The position numbers were made by a program, and so were the translations under genes. Below the pieces are notes generated by a model. That model was not told the DNA's origin. It did no database searches and saw only the letters and a program-made list of their open reading frames with translations. DNA of 64,000 nucleotides from JAGQZY01 sp964588335 (GTDB lineage: Bacteria; Bdellovibrionota; Bdellovibrionia; Bdellovibrionales; JAGQZY01): assembly GCA_964588335.1 (NCBI GenBank), contig CAZPOV010000009.1, positions 77,961 to 141,960 of the forward strand, written 5' to 3'. This document shows, piece by piece, positions 7,541 to 17,019 of the stretch; the stretch's first letter is position 1; every line of letters begins with the position of its first letter.

Positions 7541-8697
7541 GCAAACACCGTCTTTGTTTTATTCCAAAAATACATTGAAGCGATTATACCGATAATACAA
7601 ATCCCAGTGAGTCCCAGACTTTGCAAGTAGGTCACTTTATGGTGAAGGTCGAAGTAATAGCGGTAAAAATAAAATATAATAATGATATGTAAAATAAAAG
7701 CATTCAAAGAGTGCTGGCCAATATAAGAGATGGGTTTTAAAAATTTCCGGATCGATGTTCCTATCATAAGCGACAGACCCAGAACAAGAAGAGCCCCTCC
7801 TAGGCTAAAACTAAGAAAGTTGGCATCAAAGGGGTGTTTCCCGACATTGTTAGCGATATCGTTAAGGCGTGTCTTCACATCTTCGGCATTGAGAAAGTAA
7901 AAGGTGCCAAGTCCGATCAAGCCCAGGGCCACACAGTATCGGGGCACCGGGTTTTTCGAATAATTTTCAGAATTAAAATGCTTATAGAGGTCTCCAATAA
8001 ACAGGCCGAAAAAAATCAGCGCGCCTCGTTGAAATTGACCAAAAGTGTAAAATCCCTCTTGTTCGACGAGCAACGCCTTTAGAACATCATAGCCCCAGAA
8101 GTCGAAATTAAAATGCAACCAATGTCCTGTAAAGAACAGCCCGAGAGTTAAGGTAATCTTTGCTACACCATGAAGACGGGTCCACATCGGTAAAAACAAT
8201 GGCAACCAAAGCAAAGCGATAGAATAGAAGCAGAGGATCTCAACAAAATCCGGCATACTTCGAAACAACAGAGTGTCAATAATCATCGACTGAGGATAGA
8301 ATTGAAACATTTGAACAACAGTCAGAATCTTGTACCAAACCATCAGTTCGATGCCTCGTTTGATCATCCATAAACGTTTTTTCCTCCAGCGTTGAGTTCC
8401 AATATGAGGGATAAAGTACAAGGAGACACTCACACCAAAAACCAAGATAAAGAGACTAGAAGAAAACTTCGTAATCAAGTGCACGGGCACAACACCCCAA
8501 TCGGGAATGAGGGAATGAATCATCAGACCTTTTACGCAATGACTTAAGATCATTAAAATAATGGCAAAGCCACGGGCGATATCAAGAGACGTCCAACGGG
8601 CCGGCTTTGGAAGACTTTCCAAATCGGGCGCCCGCAGGTTGTACCGATCGACTGTCGTCGTTTGATCGGCTTGAGTCACTTGATTTTTTTTGGCCAC
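7537..8697 (-). CDS. Polytopic membrane acyltransferase-like protein
   Basis: This protein of 386 residues has about ten hydrophobic segments. After a short cytoplasmic N-terminus comes SLDIARGFAIILMILSHC, which matches the first helix of acyltransferase-3/OpgC/HGSNAT-like membrane acyltransferases, where a conserved Arg and His sit at the cytoplasmic face. The last helices include LNAFILHIIIIFYFYRYY, again typical. Such proteins move acyl groups onto envelope sugars or glycans. It starts at GTG and overlaps the next gene, a serine hydrolase, by 4 nt, so the pair may modify the cell wall or another envelope polymer together. The exact substrate is not visible. Confidence 0.75.
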   Translation of the reverse strand: MAKKNQVTQADQTTTVDRYNLRAPDLESLPKPARWTSLDIARGFAIILMILSHCVKGLMIHSLIPDWGVVPVHLITKFSSSLFILVFGVSVSLYFIPHIGTQRWRKKRLWMIKRGIELMVWYKILTVVQMFQFYPQSMIIDTLLFRSMPDFVEILCFYSIALLWLPLFLPMWTRLHGVAKITLTLGLFFTGHWLHFNFDFWGYDVLKALLVEQEGFYTFGQFQRGALIFFGLFIGDLYKHFNSENYSKNPVPRYCVALGLIGLGTFYFLNAEDVKTRLNDIANNVGKHPFDANFLSFSLGGALLVLGLSLMIGTSIRKFLKPISYIGQHSLNAFILHIIIIFYFYRYYFDLHHKVTYLQSLGLTGICIIGIIASMYFWNKTKTVFA

Positions 8698-8941
8698 GGC
8701 AATCTCAACCTCATGTCGAAGTTTTGTATCGACAATGATCCGAACAACCGGGTGAGGTGGTTCGGGCTAAATAGTTTGTATTACTCTCCTCTTCGGAATT
8801 TAGAGACGAGGACCTAAGGGGTGTTTTAGACTTTGGTCGGATGTTTCAGAGAAAGGAAAAGGCCTTTGCCTGGATTTATGGATAAAGGACTAGGATATTG
8901 ACAACCAAGGCTGACAACAAAATGTTAAAAGGTCCCTGATC

Positions 8942-10420
8942 TCAGAGCTCTAGGTTATTCAGTCTCTGGTGCCACTGGTATTTGTTTTCAAGTTGCTGTC
9001 CAACATTTAAAAGCAATTCTTCCTGTCCCATGGCGGCTCCTAACTGCACGCCAATTGGTAGGCCGTCTTTATTCACATACGTCGGTAAACTGATAGCCGG
9101 CATGCCTGAAAAATTATAGATCTGAGTGTTGGGTGATCTTTCAAAAGCCTCGGCAGCCAGTTTCTCGACGGCTTTCAGCATAAGACCCTTCAAGGGGAGA
9201 TAGCCCATGACCTTTATTCCCAGCTGTTCAACAGAAGAGAGATTGAGTTGATTGACTGGGCTTGGCGGGTGAGCCAAGGTGGAGTGGATAAGAATATCAT
9301 ATTTCTCAAAAGCCTCATCCATAACCCGAGTGACTTTGCGAGTTTGTTCGATGGCCCATTGATACTCGAGGGCTGTTAGAGTCTGGCCGAGGCAAAACAA
9401 AAACCAGGTGCTTTTTTCAAAATACTTTTCAACGGGTTTGCGATTTAGAATTTTCGCCCAGTGCATAATCTCGTTGGCAATACTCACAGCAACGATAATA
9501 AAATAGGTGAGGCGCAACTCTTCTTTATTAAGTTCAAGATCGAACTCTTCCACATGGTGCCCTAAGCTGGCTAGAGCGGAAGCTGTTTCTTTCACAGCCT
9601 CCTGACAAGCAACACCCGTTGTTTGACCTAATACAGATGCGGTTGAATAACCAATGCGCAATTCAGTGACAGGCTTTTCAATGGCGTTGAGGTAAGGGCC
9701 CTGGGGCGGCGGTGCAAAATAGGCGTATCCCGATTCGGGGCCTTGGCTGACATCTAAAAGCTTTGCGGTATCGCGAATTGTTTTAGTGACCGCTAGATTA
9801 GAAACCAATCCGGCCCAAGATTCGAACTTACGGGGGCCAAGGGGTGTACGAGCGCGTGTCGGCTTTAAACCGACAAGCCCACAGCAAGAAGCGGGAATAC
9901 GAATTGAGCCTCCACCATCATCGGCTTGGGCGGCTGGAACAATGCCTGCGGCGACGGCCGCGGCGGAACCGCCACTGGAACCTCCGGGAGTGTGCTGTAA
10001 AGACCAAGGGTTGCGACAAATACCGGCGAGTTCAGACTCGGTGACGCCAAAAATACCAAACTCGGGAACATTGGTTCGACCAAGGATATTGAGCCCGGCC
10101 TCTTTAAATCGAGAGACTAATGTCGAATCATAATCGCTAATATAATCCGCACAAAAGCGACTGGAGTAGGTCAAAGGATGGCCCTTCATGTGGAGGCCGA
10201 GATTTTTAATTAAAAAAGGGGCCCCAGCAAAAGGATTGCTAAGTGGTATGTCGGTTCTTGGCTCGTCAAAAAAAGAAAAACTAACAGCGTTTATTTTAGG
10301 ATTGATTCTTTCATGGGCCTGTTGCGCAGTTTCACACACCTCTTGAGCGCTGAGTTCTTTTGATTTTAAAAGTCTGGATAGATCGAGAAGATCTAATTTT
10401 CGGTACTCTTCGAAATTCAT
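8942..10420 (-). CDS. Amidase signature family hydrolase
   Basis: The 492-residue protein matches the amidase signature family along its whole length. Visible are PFLIKNLG with the catalytic Lys, the Gly/Ser-rich signature TPGGSSGGSAAAVAAG with the cis-Ser, and DDGGGSIRIPASCCGLVGLKP with the Ser nucleophile region. It hydrolyses an amide bond, but the substrate is unknown. The sequence looks closer to stand-alone amidases of the aliphatic or aminohexanoate-oligomer type than to GatA, because no gatB or gatC is nearby. There is no signal peptide, so it acts in the cytoplasm. It is monocistronic, with a 225-nt gap before the divergent kinase gene. Confidence 0.9.
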   Translation of the reverse strand: MNFEEYRKLDLLDLSRLLKSKELSAQEVCETAQQAHERINPKINAVSFSFFDEPRTDIPLSNPFAGAPFLIKNLGLHMKGHPLTYSSRFCADYISDYDSTLVSRFKEAGLNILGRTNVPEFGIFGVTESELAGICRNPWSLQHTPGGSSGGSAAAVAAGIVPAAQADDGGGSIRIPASCCGLVGLKPTRARTPLGPRKFESWAGLVSNLAVTKTIRDTAKLLDVSQGPESGYAYFAPPPQGPYLNAIEKPVTELRIGYSTASVLGQTTGVACQEAVKETASALASLGHHVEEFDLELNKEELRLTYFIIVAVSIANEIMHWAKILNRKPVEKYFEKSTWFLFCLGQTLTALEYQWAIEQTRKVTRVMDEAFEKYDILIHSTLAHPPSPVNQLNLSSVEQLGIKVMGYLPLKGLMLKAVEKLAAEAFERSPNTQIYNFSGMPAISLPTYVNKDGLPIGVQLGAAMGQEELLLNVGQQLENKYQWHQRLNNLEL

Positions 10421-10663
10421 GGATCGGCAGTATAACGAAACACCAATCTATAGCAAACGGATTCGTTCACAGAACCGGAAATACTTGTAAATTGATATAT
10501 CGTCAAAATGGGTTGTGGCAGGGGGGGCAGGCTCGGCGGCACAGTTGTGTGATTCTGTATCATTAAGAGAAAGAGCAACTTGCGGACATAACCACTTGCA
10601 CAATAAAGCTTTTCTTTGAGTCCTCAACTTTAGAACGGGATAATCATGCCGATAGAGGTATTT

Positions 10664-12538
10664 ATGGGTGTCATTCAGGTGGGAACAAAAATTGATCATT
10701 ACGTTGTCGAATCCGTTTTAGGCGAAGGCGGCATGGGCGAAGTTTTTCTTGCAAAAGATTTGAATCTCGATCGTAAAGTCGCAATTAAAACTCTCATTCC
10801 AAATAAAAGCTCTGAGAAACTTCAAAAGCGGTTTGAAAATGAAGCCAAGATTTTGGCGTCCCTCAATCATAACAATATTGTTTCGGTTTATAATTACGGA
10901 CAGTACGAGGGCATCCATTACATGGTCATGGAGTTCATCCAAGGCCAAGATTTGAGTGCCGCCATTAAGAGTCGCGGTTTCGGTATTGGTGAATGTTTGG
11001 AGGCCTTTCAGCAAATGGTTGAAGGAATTTTAGAGGCCCACAACCAGGGCGTTCTTCATCGAGACATCAAGCCTGCAAATTTAGTCATCGACAACCAGGG
11101 GCGCGTGAAAGTTGTCGATTTTGGTATATCCAAAGATTTTAAAAAAGAAGATGTCAATTTGACCGACATGGGAAGGGTCATTGGAACGACAAACTATATG
11201 GCACCCGAATTATTTGTCGGCCAACGCCCCAGTGTAACGTCTGATATTTTTTCAATGGGAATTGTTCTGTTTGAAATGCTAGAGGGGTTCAATCCCTTCA
11301 CCGCTGAAACACGTTATGAAACAATGGAAAATATTCGTAATAAAGAAGTTCAGTTATCGAAAGAGGTGGCCCGTATCGTGCCACCCGTAATAGAAAAGAT
11401 ACTGTATAAAATGCTGGCCAAGGATCCTGATCAACGTTATCAAAATTTGACTGAAGTCAGACAAGATTTTCAAAAAATTGATATGTCGACGATTCCCAAT
11501 GAGTTGATGGCTGCTCGTCGACCAGAAGTCATGATTTTGAATGAGCAGAAAATTCGTTTAAAATTACTGAGCCAAGGTTATGCCACTCGCGAAATCGGAA
11601 TTATTCTAAGTTTAGCGGCCCAGATTCAGGAAAAGGATGAACCTCTCTCAGAAAAAACAGAAGTTGTCGATGAGGTGATCAAAAGAAAAGTGTCTTTAAG
11701 TCAGGAAGCTCTTGAATCAGCCATTCGTCGCTTTAAAAATGCACAATCTCGATTGTCATCCACACGTGAAGTGGGGTTTGGCCAAGACATTACTTCGGTG
11801 ATCCAACAACACTATAAAAATTTATCAGTCACTCAATGGGCCGCCGCTGGCGCCTTTGTTATCGCGATCATGGCCCTTGGAATATGGTGGTCTGGAAATT
11901 CACAGCCTGATCCTATTCTCACGTTACAAAAGCCAGCGCCAAAAGTTTCGCTGGCCGTGGGCGCTCAGTGGACAACACGAACGCGGGTCTTGAATGAAAA
12001 TACGGGTGAACTTGTACAAGATACCTCTCGTCAAGTCACCATTTCTAAAAATGAACTGGGTGATAAAATAACTGAAACAGAGGATCTTCGATCCGGGCAA
12101 AGGGCCATAAGCTCTTTATCAGTCAGTCCCTTTTTACCCAGCCATACTTACCAGACTGTGGCCGGAGATGAAGGTGAGCAAATTATTTTGGGCGACTATG
12201 ATAAAATCTTCCCTCTCCAAATTGGAAGTGAAATGAATTTTGAAGCCAAAGGTAAAAGCAAGTGGGATGGCGAATTTCGTTACAAAAAGAACTGTAAAGT
12301 GACTGGTAAAGAGATTTTATCTTTAGAAATCGGTCAGACTCCAACCTGGGTTGTCGTTTGTCGTTCATTTAATGGAGACGGGACCTTGGAAGAAGATCGC
12401 TACCGAAAGTTTTTCTACTCTCCCAAACACGGAAACTTTGTAAGAGTTGAAGCGCGACGGTCAACCGGCAAGGGTGTAACCTTGTTGGAAACCAAAGAAT
12501 GGGTGGATGTTTCGAATTATATTTTCCCAAGCTACTGA
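10664..12538 (+). CDS. Membrane-anchored Hanks-type Ser/Thr protein kinase
   Basis: The protein has about 624 residues. The kinase domain (roughly 10-265) has all key motifs: GEGGMGEVF (P-loop), VAIKTL (ATP Lys), LHRDIKPANL (catalytic loop), DFGIS (Mg site) and MAPE (activation loop end). A linker with predicted helices follows to about residue 385. Next comes one transmembrane helix (AAGAFVIAIMALGIWW) and an extracytoplasmic domain of about 210 residues with two cysteines. That domain is not PASTA-like and is not recognised. ATG 10664 is preferred over ATG 10646 because AGAGG lies 5 nt upstream of it. The arrangement suggests sensing of an envelope signal and phosphorylation of cytoplasmic targets, which is inference. 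Confidence 0.93.
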   Translation: MGVIQVGTKIDHYVVESVLGEGGMGEVFLAKDLNLDRKVAIKTLIPNKSSEKLQKRFENEAKILASLNHNNIVSVYNYGQYEGIHYMVMEFIQGQDLSAAIKSRGFGIGECLEAFQQMVEGILEAHNQGVLHRDIKPANLVIDNQGRVKVVDFGISKDFKKEDVNLTDMGRVIGTTNYMAPELFVGQRPSVTSDIFSMGIVLFEMLEGFNPFTAETRYETMENIRNKEVQLSKEVARIVPPVIEKILYKMLAKDPDQRYQNLTEVRQDFQKIDMSTIPNELMAARRPEVMILNEQKIRLKLLSQGYATREIGIILSLAAQIQEKDEPLSEKTEVVDEVIKRKVSLSQEALESAIRRFKNAQSRLSSTREVGFGQDITSVIQQHYKNLSVTQWAAAGAFVIAIMALGIWWSGNSQPDPILTLQKPAPKVSLAVGAQWTTRTRVLNENTGELVQDTSRQVTISKNELGDKITETEDLRSGQRAISSLSVSPFLPSHTYQTVAGDEGEQIILGDYDKIFPLQIGSEMNFEAKGKSKWDGEFRYKKNCKVTGKEILSLEIGQTPTWVVVCRSFNGDGTLEEDRYRKFFYSPKHGNFVRVEARRSTGKGVTLLETKEWVDVSNYIFPSY

Positions 12539-12562
12539 ATGAGTTTTCAGGAGAAAGCTTTT

Positions 12563-13123
12563 TTATTGCCAGTCTGTCTTTCGAAACCAATGGTCTGGGT
12601 AGTTGAATTCAAAGGGAAATGAAACAGTCAAGCTGACGGTGTTTACCTCGATGTCAGCCACAACTTCGGTGGGGCCTAAGTCTCTAGAAACTTCGGAGGC
12701 GTATTTTATATAGCGGACCCCAATCCAAAAGCTTTCATTTAAAAAATAAGACAACTCCACTCCGGTGCCGATATAATCGGTATCAAAGTCATAAGCTCCA
12801 GCGATCAGGTATGTTCGAATTGGGATGTTCCATTCGTAACCAATTCCAATACCTCCAAAAGGTAAAAACTGGGTAGCGAGATCTCCTGCGGAAAAAAAAG
12901 TTCCTTCGAGAATGCCTGTAACATGAATGTAGCGTCTTGTAATTCCATAGCGAAATCCAAAAGTACCAAGTGTTTCCTGAACCTCTGGAGTCTGAGCGGC
13001 TGATAATCCTTCCACTGTTATTTGGCCCACTCCTGTTCCAAGTGACAATCCCGGTTCAAAGATAGTTTTGCTATGAGCCAATTGAGTCAAAGACGAAATA
13101 AGTATTATCATGATGAGCTTCAT
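12563..13123 (-). CDS. Putative outer-membrane beta-barrel protein
   Basis: The 186-residue protein has a signal peptide (MKLIMIILISSLTQLAHS) and a mature part rich in alternating aromatic and polar residues with Gly turns, such as GTFGFRYGITRRYIHVTG, and YFLNESFWIGVRYIKYA. These look like amphipathic strands of a small eight-stranded barrel. There is no terminal Phe, and the protein ends in FRKTDWQ, so barrel status is probable, not certain. It converges on the kinase gene, with 24 nt between the stops. The upstream side faces another secreted barrel-like protein across a divergent 156-nt promoter region. The function is unknown. Confidence 0.65.
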   Translation of the reverse strand: MKLIMIILISSLTQLAHSKTIFEPGLSLGTGVGQITVEGLSAAQTPEVQETLGTFGFRYGITRRYIHVTGILEGTFFSAGDLATQFLPFGGIGIGYEWNIPIRTYLIAGAYDFDTDYIGTGVELSYFLNESFWIGVRYIKYASEVSRDLGPTEVVADIEVNTVSLTVSFPFEFNYPDHWFRKTDWQ

Positions 13124-13279
13124 GTATTAATTTTCCTATAGGAATAAACAGGGAGCAACTCAAAGCCGTGGAATTCCTAGACTTTAACAGAGCTGATTCA
13201 ATGAATCTGTTATATTCAGGAGGATTGTCTAGTCAGGGGTTTCGTTGCCCCGCTCTATAAAACTTAATAAACTAGTAAA

Positions 13280-14059
13280 ATGAAGCTGTTATTGTTCTCA
13301 GTGGTTTTTGGACTTCCTGTTTTTTGTTGTGCGCAACAAAGTGGGGCCAAGTTGAATCAAGTCGCTGTCGGACAGGGGATTTCATCGCCAGCGCTTACCA
13401 ACACCGCTTTATTCTCCAATGGTTTTACATATGAAAATCCCGTTGGTGTTTCCTACCAAGATCAATATCGACTGACCGCCGCCATCGATGGCGCCGACTC
13501 TTCAAGCTTTGGAGCTGAGTTTGGTGTCGGTGATACCAAGTACGGTTTTGCCTTAGGAGCTTATTCCAACTCGTGTGATGCTTGCGAGGCCTATATCCGG
13601 GGCACAATGAGTGCGATTTGGGGTTGGTTTGCTTTGGGCTTCGGTGTGCAAGAAGATTTGTACACCCTGGGAATCATGATCGACCCTGAAAGCAGCCACC
13701 GCATAGGGTTGGTCGGTGAATTCAATGAGCCCAACGGGATTAATAACGATCGAAGCTCCGTTGGTTTTGGCTATTCTTACGTCCTTCCTCAGTTCACGTT
13801 TGCACTCGACATGTCTTATCAGTTTTTTGAAAACAATCAGCTGGCCGATGACACGATCGTTGTAACTCCAGGGTTTGTGGTTCGGGTTGACATATTTACT
13901 CTGTCGTTAAATTACGACGCTCATATCAGCGACACTCAAAACCAGTACGCCGACCAGGTGTGGGTCGGTGTGAGTGCTCGTCCCTTTAAAAACTGGGAAT
14001 TCACTTTTTACGGAGAGTACGTCGATCGATGGACGTTGATGACGTCATTTTTCTTCTAA
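13280..14059 (+). CDS. Putative outer-membrane beta-barrel protein
   Basis: The 259-residue exported protein begins MKLLLFSVVFGLPVFCCAQQ, a signal peptide. The mature sequence is a run of amphipathic strands and short turns (TKYGFALGAYS, WGWFALGFGV, NWEFTFYGEYV) ending in FFF, a terminal aromatic residue as expected for barrel insertion. Its length suits a 10-12 stranded porin-like channel. No named family is recognised. It is divergent from another barrel-like gene, and its 3-prime end overlaps the convergent CinA-like gene by 15 nt, so the two transcripts must be antisense at their ends. Confidence 0.7.
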   Translation: MKLLLFSVVFGLPVFCCAQQSGAKLNQVAVGQGISSPALTNTALFSNGFTYENPVGVSYQDQYRLTAAIDGADSSSFGAEFGVGDTKYGFALGAYSNSCDACEAYIRGTMSAIWGWFALGFGVQEDLYTLGIMIDPESSHRIGLVGEFNEPNGINNDRSSVGFGYSYVLPQFTFALDMSYQFFENNQLADDTIVVTPGFVVRVDIFTLSLNYDAHISDTQNQYADQVWVGVSARPFKNWEFTFYGEYVDRWTLMTSFFF

Positions 14060-15187
14060 AGTTTTTGTTAAAAAGCATTTTTCAATAATGTAGAGTTGGC
14101 CGAGCTTTGAACGCACATTAATCTTTCGGGGCAATTCAATTCTTTTAATGTCCTTTTCGAAGGCAATGTAAGCGCTGTTGTCAGAGGCCGGGAAAAGACT
14201 AATAAACAGGTCGTTTACAGACTTTTCTTTTTCCATGACATTTAAAATCATGGCGATCTCTTCCAGTTTAAAAAAACGAAAGGACTTGTGTTCAAAACAC
14301 TGGTAGCGCAAATGATCGGCCCAACGATGCTCTTTGAGTTTCTCTAAAAAAAGTCCTGAAGTCAGATGATCAATAATAAAAACATGTTGGTAGCTGTCTA
14401 AGTAGCGATGAAAAGACTCGCGGATTTCGGCGATGGATCGACCCACCAACCAGGGGCTGAGTTTTTGTTCCATTGTCTGCAAGCGACTTTGAGTTTCTGA
14501 ATCAGTTTTAAGGGGAAGCCAGACTTTGACTTCAACATAAGGCTTATGAAGGCGATAACCAATTTCCAAATCCTCCCCCAAAACACTCTCAACGATATGA
14601 GCCACTTCCGACTCTGGGGCGCCAAGGCAAATCCAGGTGTTTAAAACTTTTCCTTTTTGAGGAGAAAGATTTTTGAAGATCAGTGGCTGCAGCTTGTTAG
14701 TGAACATGGGTTGAAGTTCGTCAGGTGGGCCAGGCAATGAAGCTAAAAAGCAATTGTGGCCTTTCACAAAAAAGCCCGGGGCGACCCCCTTTTCATTGCC
14801 AAGCGCTGTCGCGGTTGCTGGAATCAAGGCTTGTTGCTTATGACCTTCGCGGATGATCAGGTCACGAGATTTTAATTTATCTTCAATAATCTTCCACTGT
14901 TGCTTGTCGTGCTCCAAGGGAAGAGACAACCAGTCGCTGAGACATTGGCGGGTGGTATCGTCTTTCGTGGGTCCAAGACCACCACTGACTAGAATCAGGT
15001 GGCAATGCTGAGCCAAAAAATTGAGACTTGTTAAAATCTCTTGGCGCTGGTCTCGGCAAGAAAGATGGTACAGGGGTGACGCGCCCAGAGTTCCAAGTTG
15101 TTCAGAAAGCCAAGCGGCGTTGCGGTTGATGATCTGTCCCTCAACAACTTCATTTCCAATGGCTAGTATTCCGACAAGAGTCTCCAT
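14045..15187 (-). CDS. CinA-like protein with decayed C-terminal domain
   Basis: The 380-residue protein has an intact N-terminal CinA/MoaB-like (COG1058) domain: ILAIGNEVVEGQIINRNAAWL, LILVSGGLGPTKDDTTR and LPGPPDELQPMF. These are the residues linked to pyrophosphatase activity on ADP-ribose or FAD-like substrates in this family. A KH-like middle part follows. The last 130 residues occupy the place of the PncC nicotinamide-nucleotide amidase domain, but the catalytic signature normally written ESCTGG reads DHLTSG, and the later GIAGP loop is absent. Deamidase activity is therefore probably lost. It is a minus-strand gene 50 nt after the stator genes end on the other side; no operon is evident. 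Confidence 0.85.
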   Translation of the reverse strand: METLVGILAIGNEVVEGQIINRNAAWLSEQLGTLGASPLYHLSCRDQRQEILTSLNFLAQHCHLILVSGGLGPTKDDTTRQCLSDWLSLPLEHDKQQWKIIEDKLKSRDLIIREGHKQQALIPATATALGNEKGVAPGFFVKGHNCFLASLPGPPDELQPMFTNKLQPLIFKNLSPQKGKVLNTWICLGAPESEVAHIVESVLGEDLEIGYRLHKPYVEVKVWLPLKTDSETQSRLQTMEQKLSPWLVGRSIAEIRESFHRYLDSYQHVFIIDHLTSGLFLEKLKEHRWADHLRYQCFEHKSFRFFKLEEIAMILNVMEKEKSVNDLFISLFPASDNSAYIAFEKDIKRIELPRKINVRSKLGQLYIIEKCFLTKTLEEK

Positions 15188-15237
15188 GCCCGAACTGTAC
15201 CAATATTGTAAGTTAAAGTCTTGTTTCTTTTTTAAGA

Positions 15238-16041
15238 CTAATGCTTGATAAGAATTTCAATCCGTCGGTTCTTACTGCGATTGATCTCAGAGTTGTTACG
15301 CACAAGAGGTTGTGTAGGCCCATGGAACTGGACAGTCACCCTTTTGGGATCAATATCGCCTTTCTTCATTAAAGCCTGTGCCAGTGTATTGGCCCGTGCC
15401 GCTGAGAACTCCCAGTTGGATTTGAACTTTGGTGTTTTAATGATTTTGTCATCGGAATGCCCCGATATGGTGATGTCGCCATCAACGTCTTGGACAACAT
15501 CGGAAAGCTTTTCCAACATTGGGTTAAATCGCCCGGATAGCTTCGTTCTGTGCTTTGGAAAAGCCGCTTTTTCGGCGATTCGAATCACAAGGTTGCCATC
15601 TTTTTCTTCGATTTCAATTTCACCCTTTTTCCACTCGTTTTCAAATTTATTCATTACCTTAACAATGTTTTGTTTAAGACGTTTCTGACGGTTAAGTTCA
15701 GCGATAGCATTCTGCTTTTTCATCTTATTTTTAATTTGCTGAAGTTGCGGATCAAGAATGTTGGCAGTCGCTCCACCGACACTCAAAGGAGCTCGCGAGG
15801 GTGAACCTTGACTGTGCTCTTGTTTGATAAAGCTTGAACCTTTTGGAGGTTCGTCGAAGATGTTCTTTCTTTGCACACCAAAGGCCATCTTTAAGGAACC
15901 AGAGACCTTACGGAATTTTGTCGCGTCAATCTCAGCCATGGATAGCAACAGTACGAAGAATGTCAGCAGCAGTGACATCATATCTGCGAAAGTTGCCATC
16001 CAGGCGGGAGCGCCTTTTTTAGGTTCCTGTTTCTTGGCCAT
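15238..16041 (-). CDS. Flagellar stator protein MotB/PomB
   Basis: The 267-residue inner-membrane protein has a short cytoplasmic start and one helix, WMATFADMMSLLLTFFVLLL, with the ion-carrying Asp at residue 20. The flanking text MAEIDATKFRKVSGSLKMAFGVQ is typical of PomB-like stators. After a linker, the OmpA-like peptidoglycan-binding domain spans about 150-265 (ITISGHSDD, SAARANTLAQALMKKG, RVTVQFHGPTQP, NRRIEILIKH). With MotA/PomA it makes the ion channel that drives the flagellum and anchors it to the wall. It follows its partner after 3 nt. Resemblance to PomB suggests Na+ coupling, but the ion cannot be read with certainty. Confidence 0.95.
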   Translation of the reverse strand: MAKKQEPKKGAPAWMATFADMMSLLLTFFVLLLSMAEIDATKFRKVSGSLKMAFGVQRKNIFDEPPKGSSFIKQEHSQGSPSRAPLSVGGATANILDPQLQQIKNKMKKQNAIAELNRQKRLKQNIVKVMNKFENEWKKGEIEIEEKDGNLVIRIAEKAAFPKHRTKLSGRFNPMLEKLSDVVQDVDGDITISGHSDDKIIKTPKFKSNWEFSAARANTLAQALMKKGDIDPKRVTVQFHGPTQPLVRNNSEINRSKNRRIEILIKH

Positions 16042-16044
16042 AGG

Positions 16045-16818
16045 TTACGCCGCCTTTGTAATATCTTCGGAATCTCTTTTGAGATGCGCTGGTAGATATT
16101 CTCTAAGGGAATCTTTAATAATTTTAGCATTGAGACCAGAGGAAATTCCCATAACGGCATCAATACAAAGATTGTAATTCTTTTCCTCTTCTTCACTGCG
16201 AAGAGCCAGTTTGTCAGCTATCGGTTGCGCGATCACGTTAGCGATCACAGCACCATAAAGTGTTGTTAACAAGGCAACCGCCATCGCGGGACCAATAGAC
16301 TTGGGATCTTTCATGTTCGATAGCATGTCCACCAGACCAATCAAGGTCCCGATCATCCCCATGGCCGGAGCCACGTCGGCAAAGGCTTCAAAAACTTTGC
16401 GGCCTTTTTGGTGTCGATCAATTGTCAGTTCTTTATCTTTAGTTAAAATTTCACGGATCACGTCGGGATCGTAGCCATCGACAAGCATCATGATTCCTCT
16501 TTCAAGAAATCCGTTGCTGATATCAAAAGATTCCAAAGCAAGAATTCCACTTTTCTTTGAAGCTTTGGCTAGCTCGTAAACCTGGTCAATAAGGTCTTCT
16601 GGCTTATCCACCTTCGAGGAGAAGGCTTTGATTGTCACTTTCAGTGTATTGAGAAGTTGTTTTAAACTAAACTTAACGGCCACCACAAACAAAGATCCAC
16701 CCACAACCACAAGTATTGAAGGGATGTTGAAAAACATCGCTGGCTTATTACCCATCATGATCGTGGCCAGAATAATTACGACCGCGCCAAATAACCCTAT
16801 GAGTGTTGCTATATCCAC
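16045..16818 (-). CDS. Flagellar stator protein MotA/PomA
   Basis: This 257-residue protein has four membrane helices and matches PomA: it starts MDIATLIGLFG, has FNIPSILVVVGGSLFVV, and has the large cytoplasmic loop with KDKELTIDRHQKGRKVFEAFADVAPAMGMIGTLIGLV split over helices 3 and 4. The loop carries charged residues that contact the rotor protein FliG. It starts with GTG preceded by AGAGGG at 5 nt. Its stop is 3 nt from the start of the motB/pomB-like gene, so the two subunits are made together. No other flagellar gene lies in the window. Confidence 0.95.
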   Translation of the reverse strand: MDIATLIGLFGAVVIILATIMMGNKPAMFFNIPSILVVVGGSLFVVAVKFSLKQLLNTLKVTIKAFSSKVDKPEDLIDQVYELAKASKKSGILALESFDISNGFLERGIMMLVDGYDPDVIREILTKDKELTIDRHQKGRKVFEAFADVAPAMGMIGTLIGLVDMLSNMKDPKSIGPAMAVALLTTLYGAVIANVIAQPIADKLALRSEEEEKNYNLCIDAVMGISSGLNAKIIKDSLREYLPAHLKRDSEDITKAA

Positions 16819-17019
16819 TTGAACCCTCTTTTGTTAAGTTCTCTAAGAATTCTATCGGTTTATAGGTTTAGAAAGTTGACTCGCCAAAGGTCGAAAAGCC
16901 GAAAAATAGACGCATCCGCCAAGGGACCTTGCCAATTGCCAAAAGCTCAAGGATTTTGTATGGTTGCCTTCAGTTTGAGAGGTTCAATGCAACCTCAATG
17001 TTCGCTGACGGAGGAAAAT

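Noticed and set aside
8899..8930. TTGACA with a 17-nt spacer to AATGTT on the plus strand
   Set aside because: The -10 is weak and the promoter would fire into the 3-prime end of the amidase gene, so it is likely chance.
16819..17019. N-terminal extension of the DUF4920 protein
   Set aside because: A strong GGAGGAAA and a signal peptide mark ATG 17020 as the true start; the added residues look non-coding.
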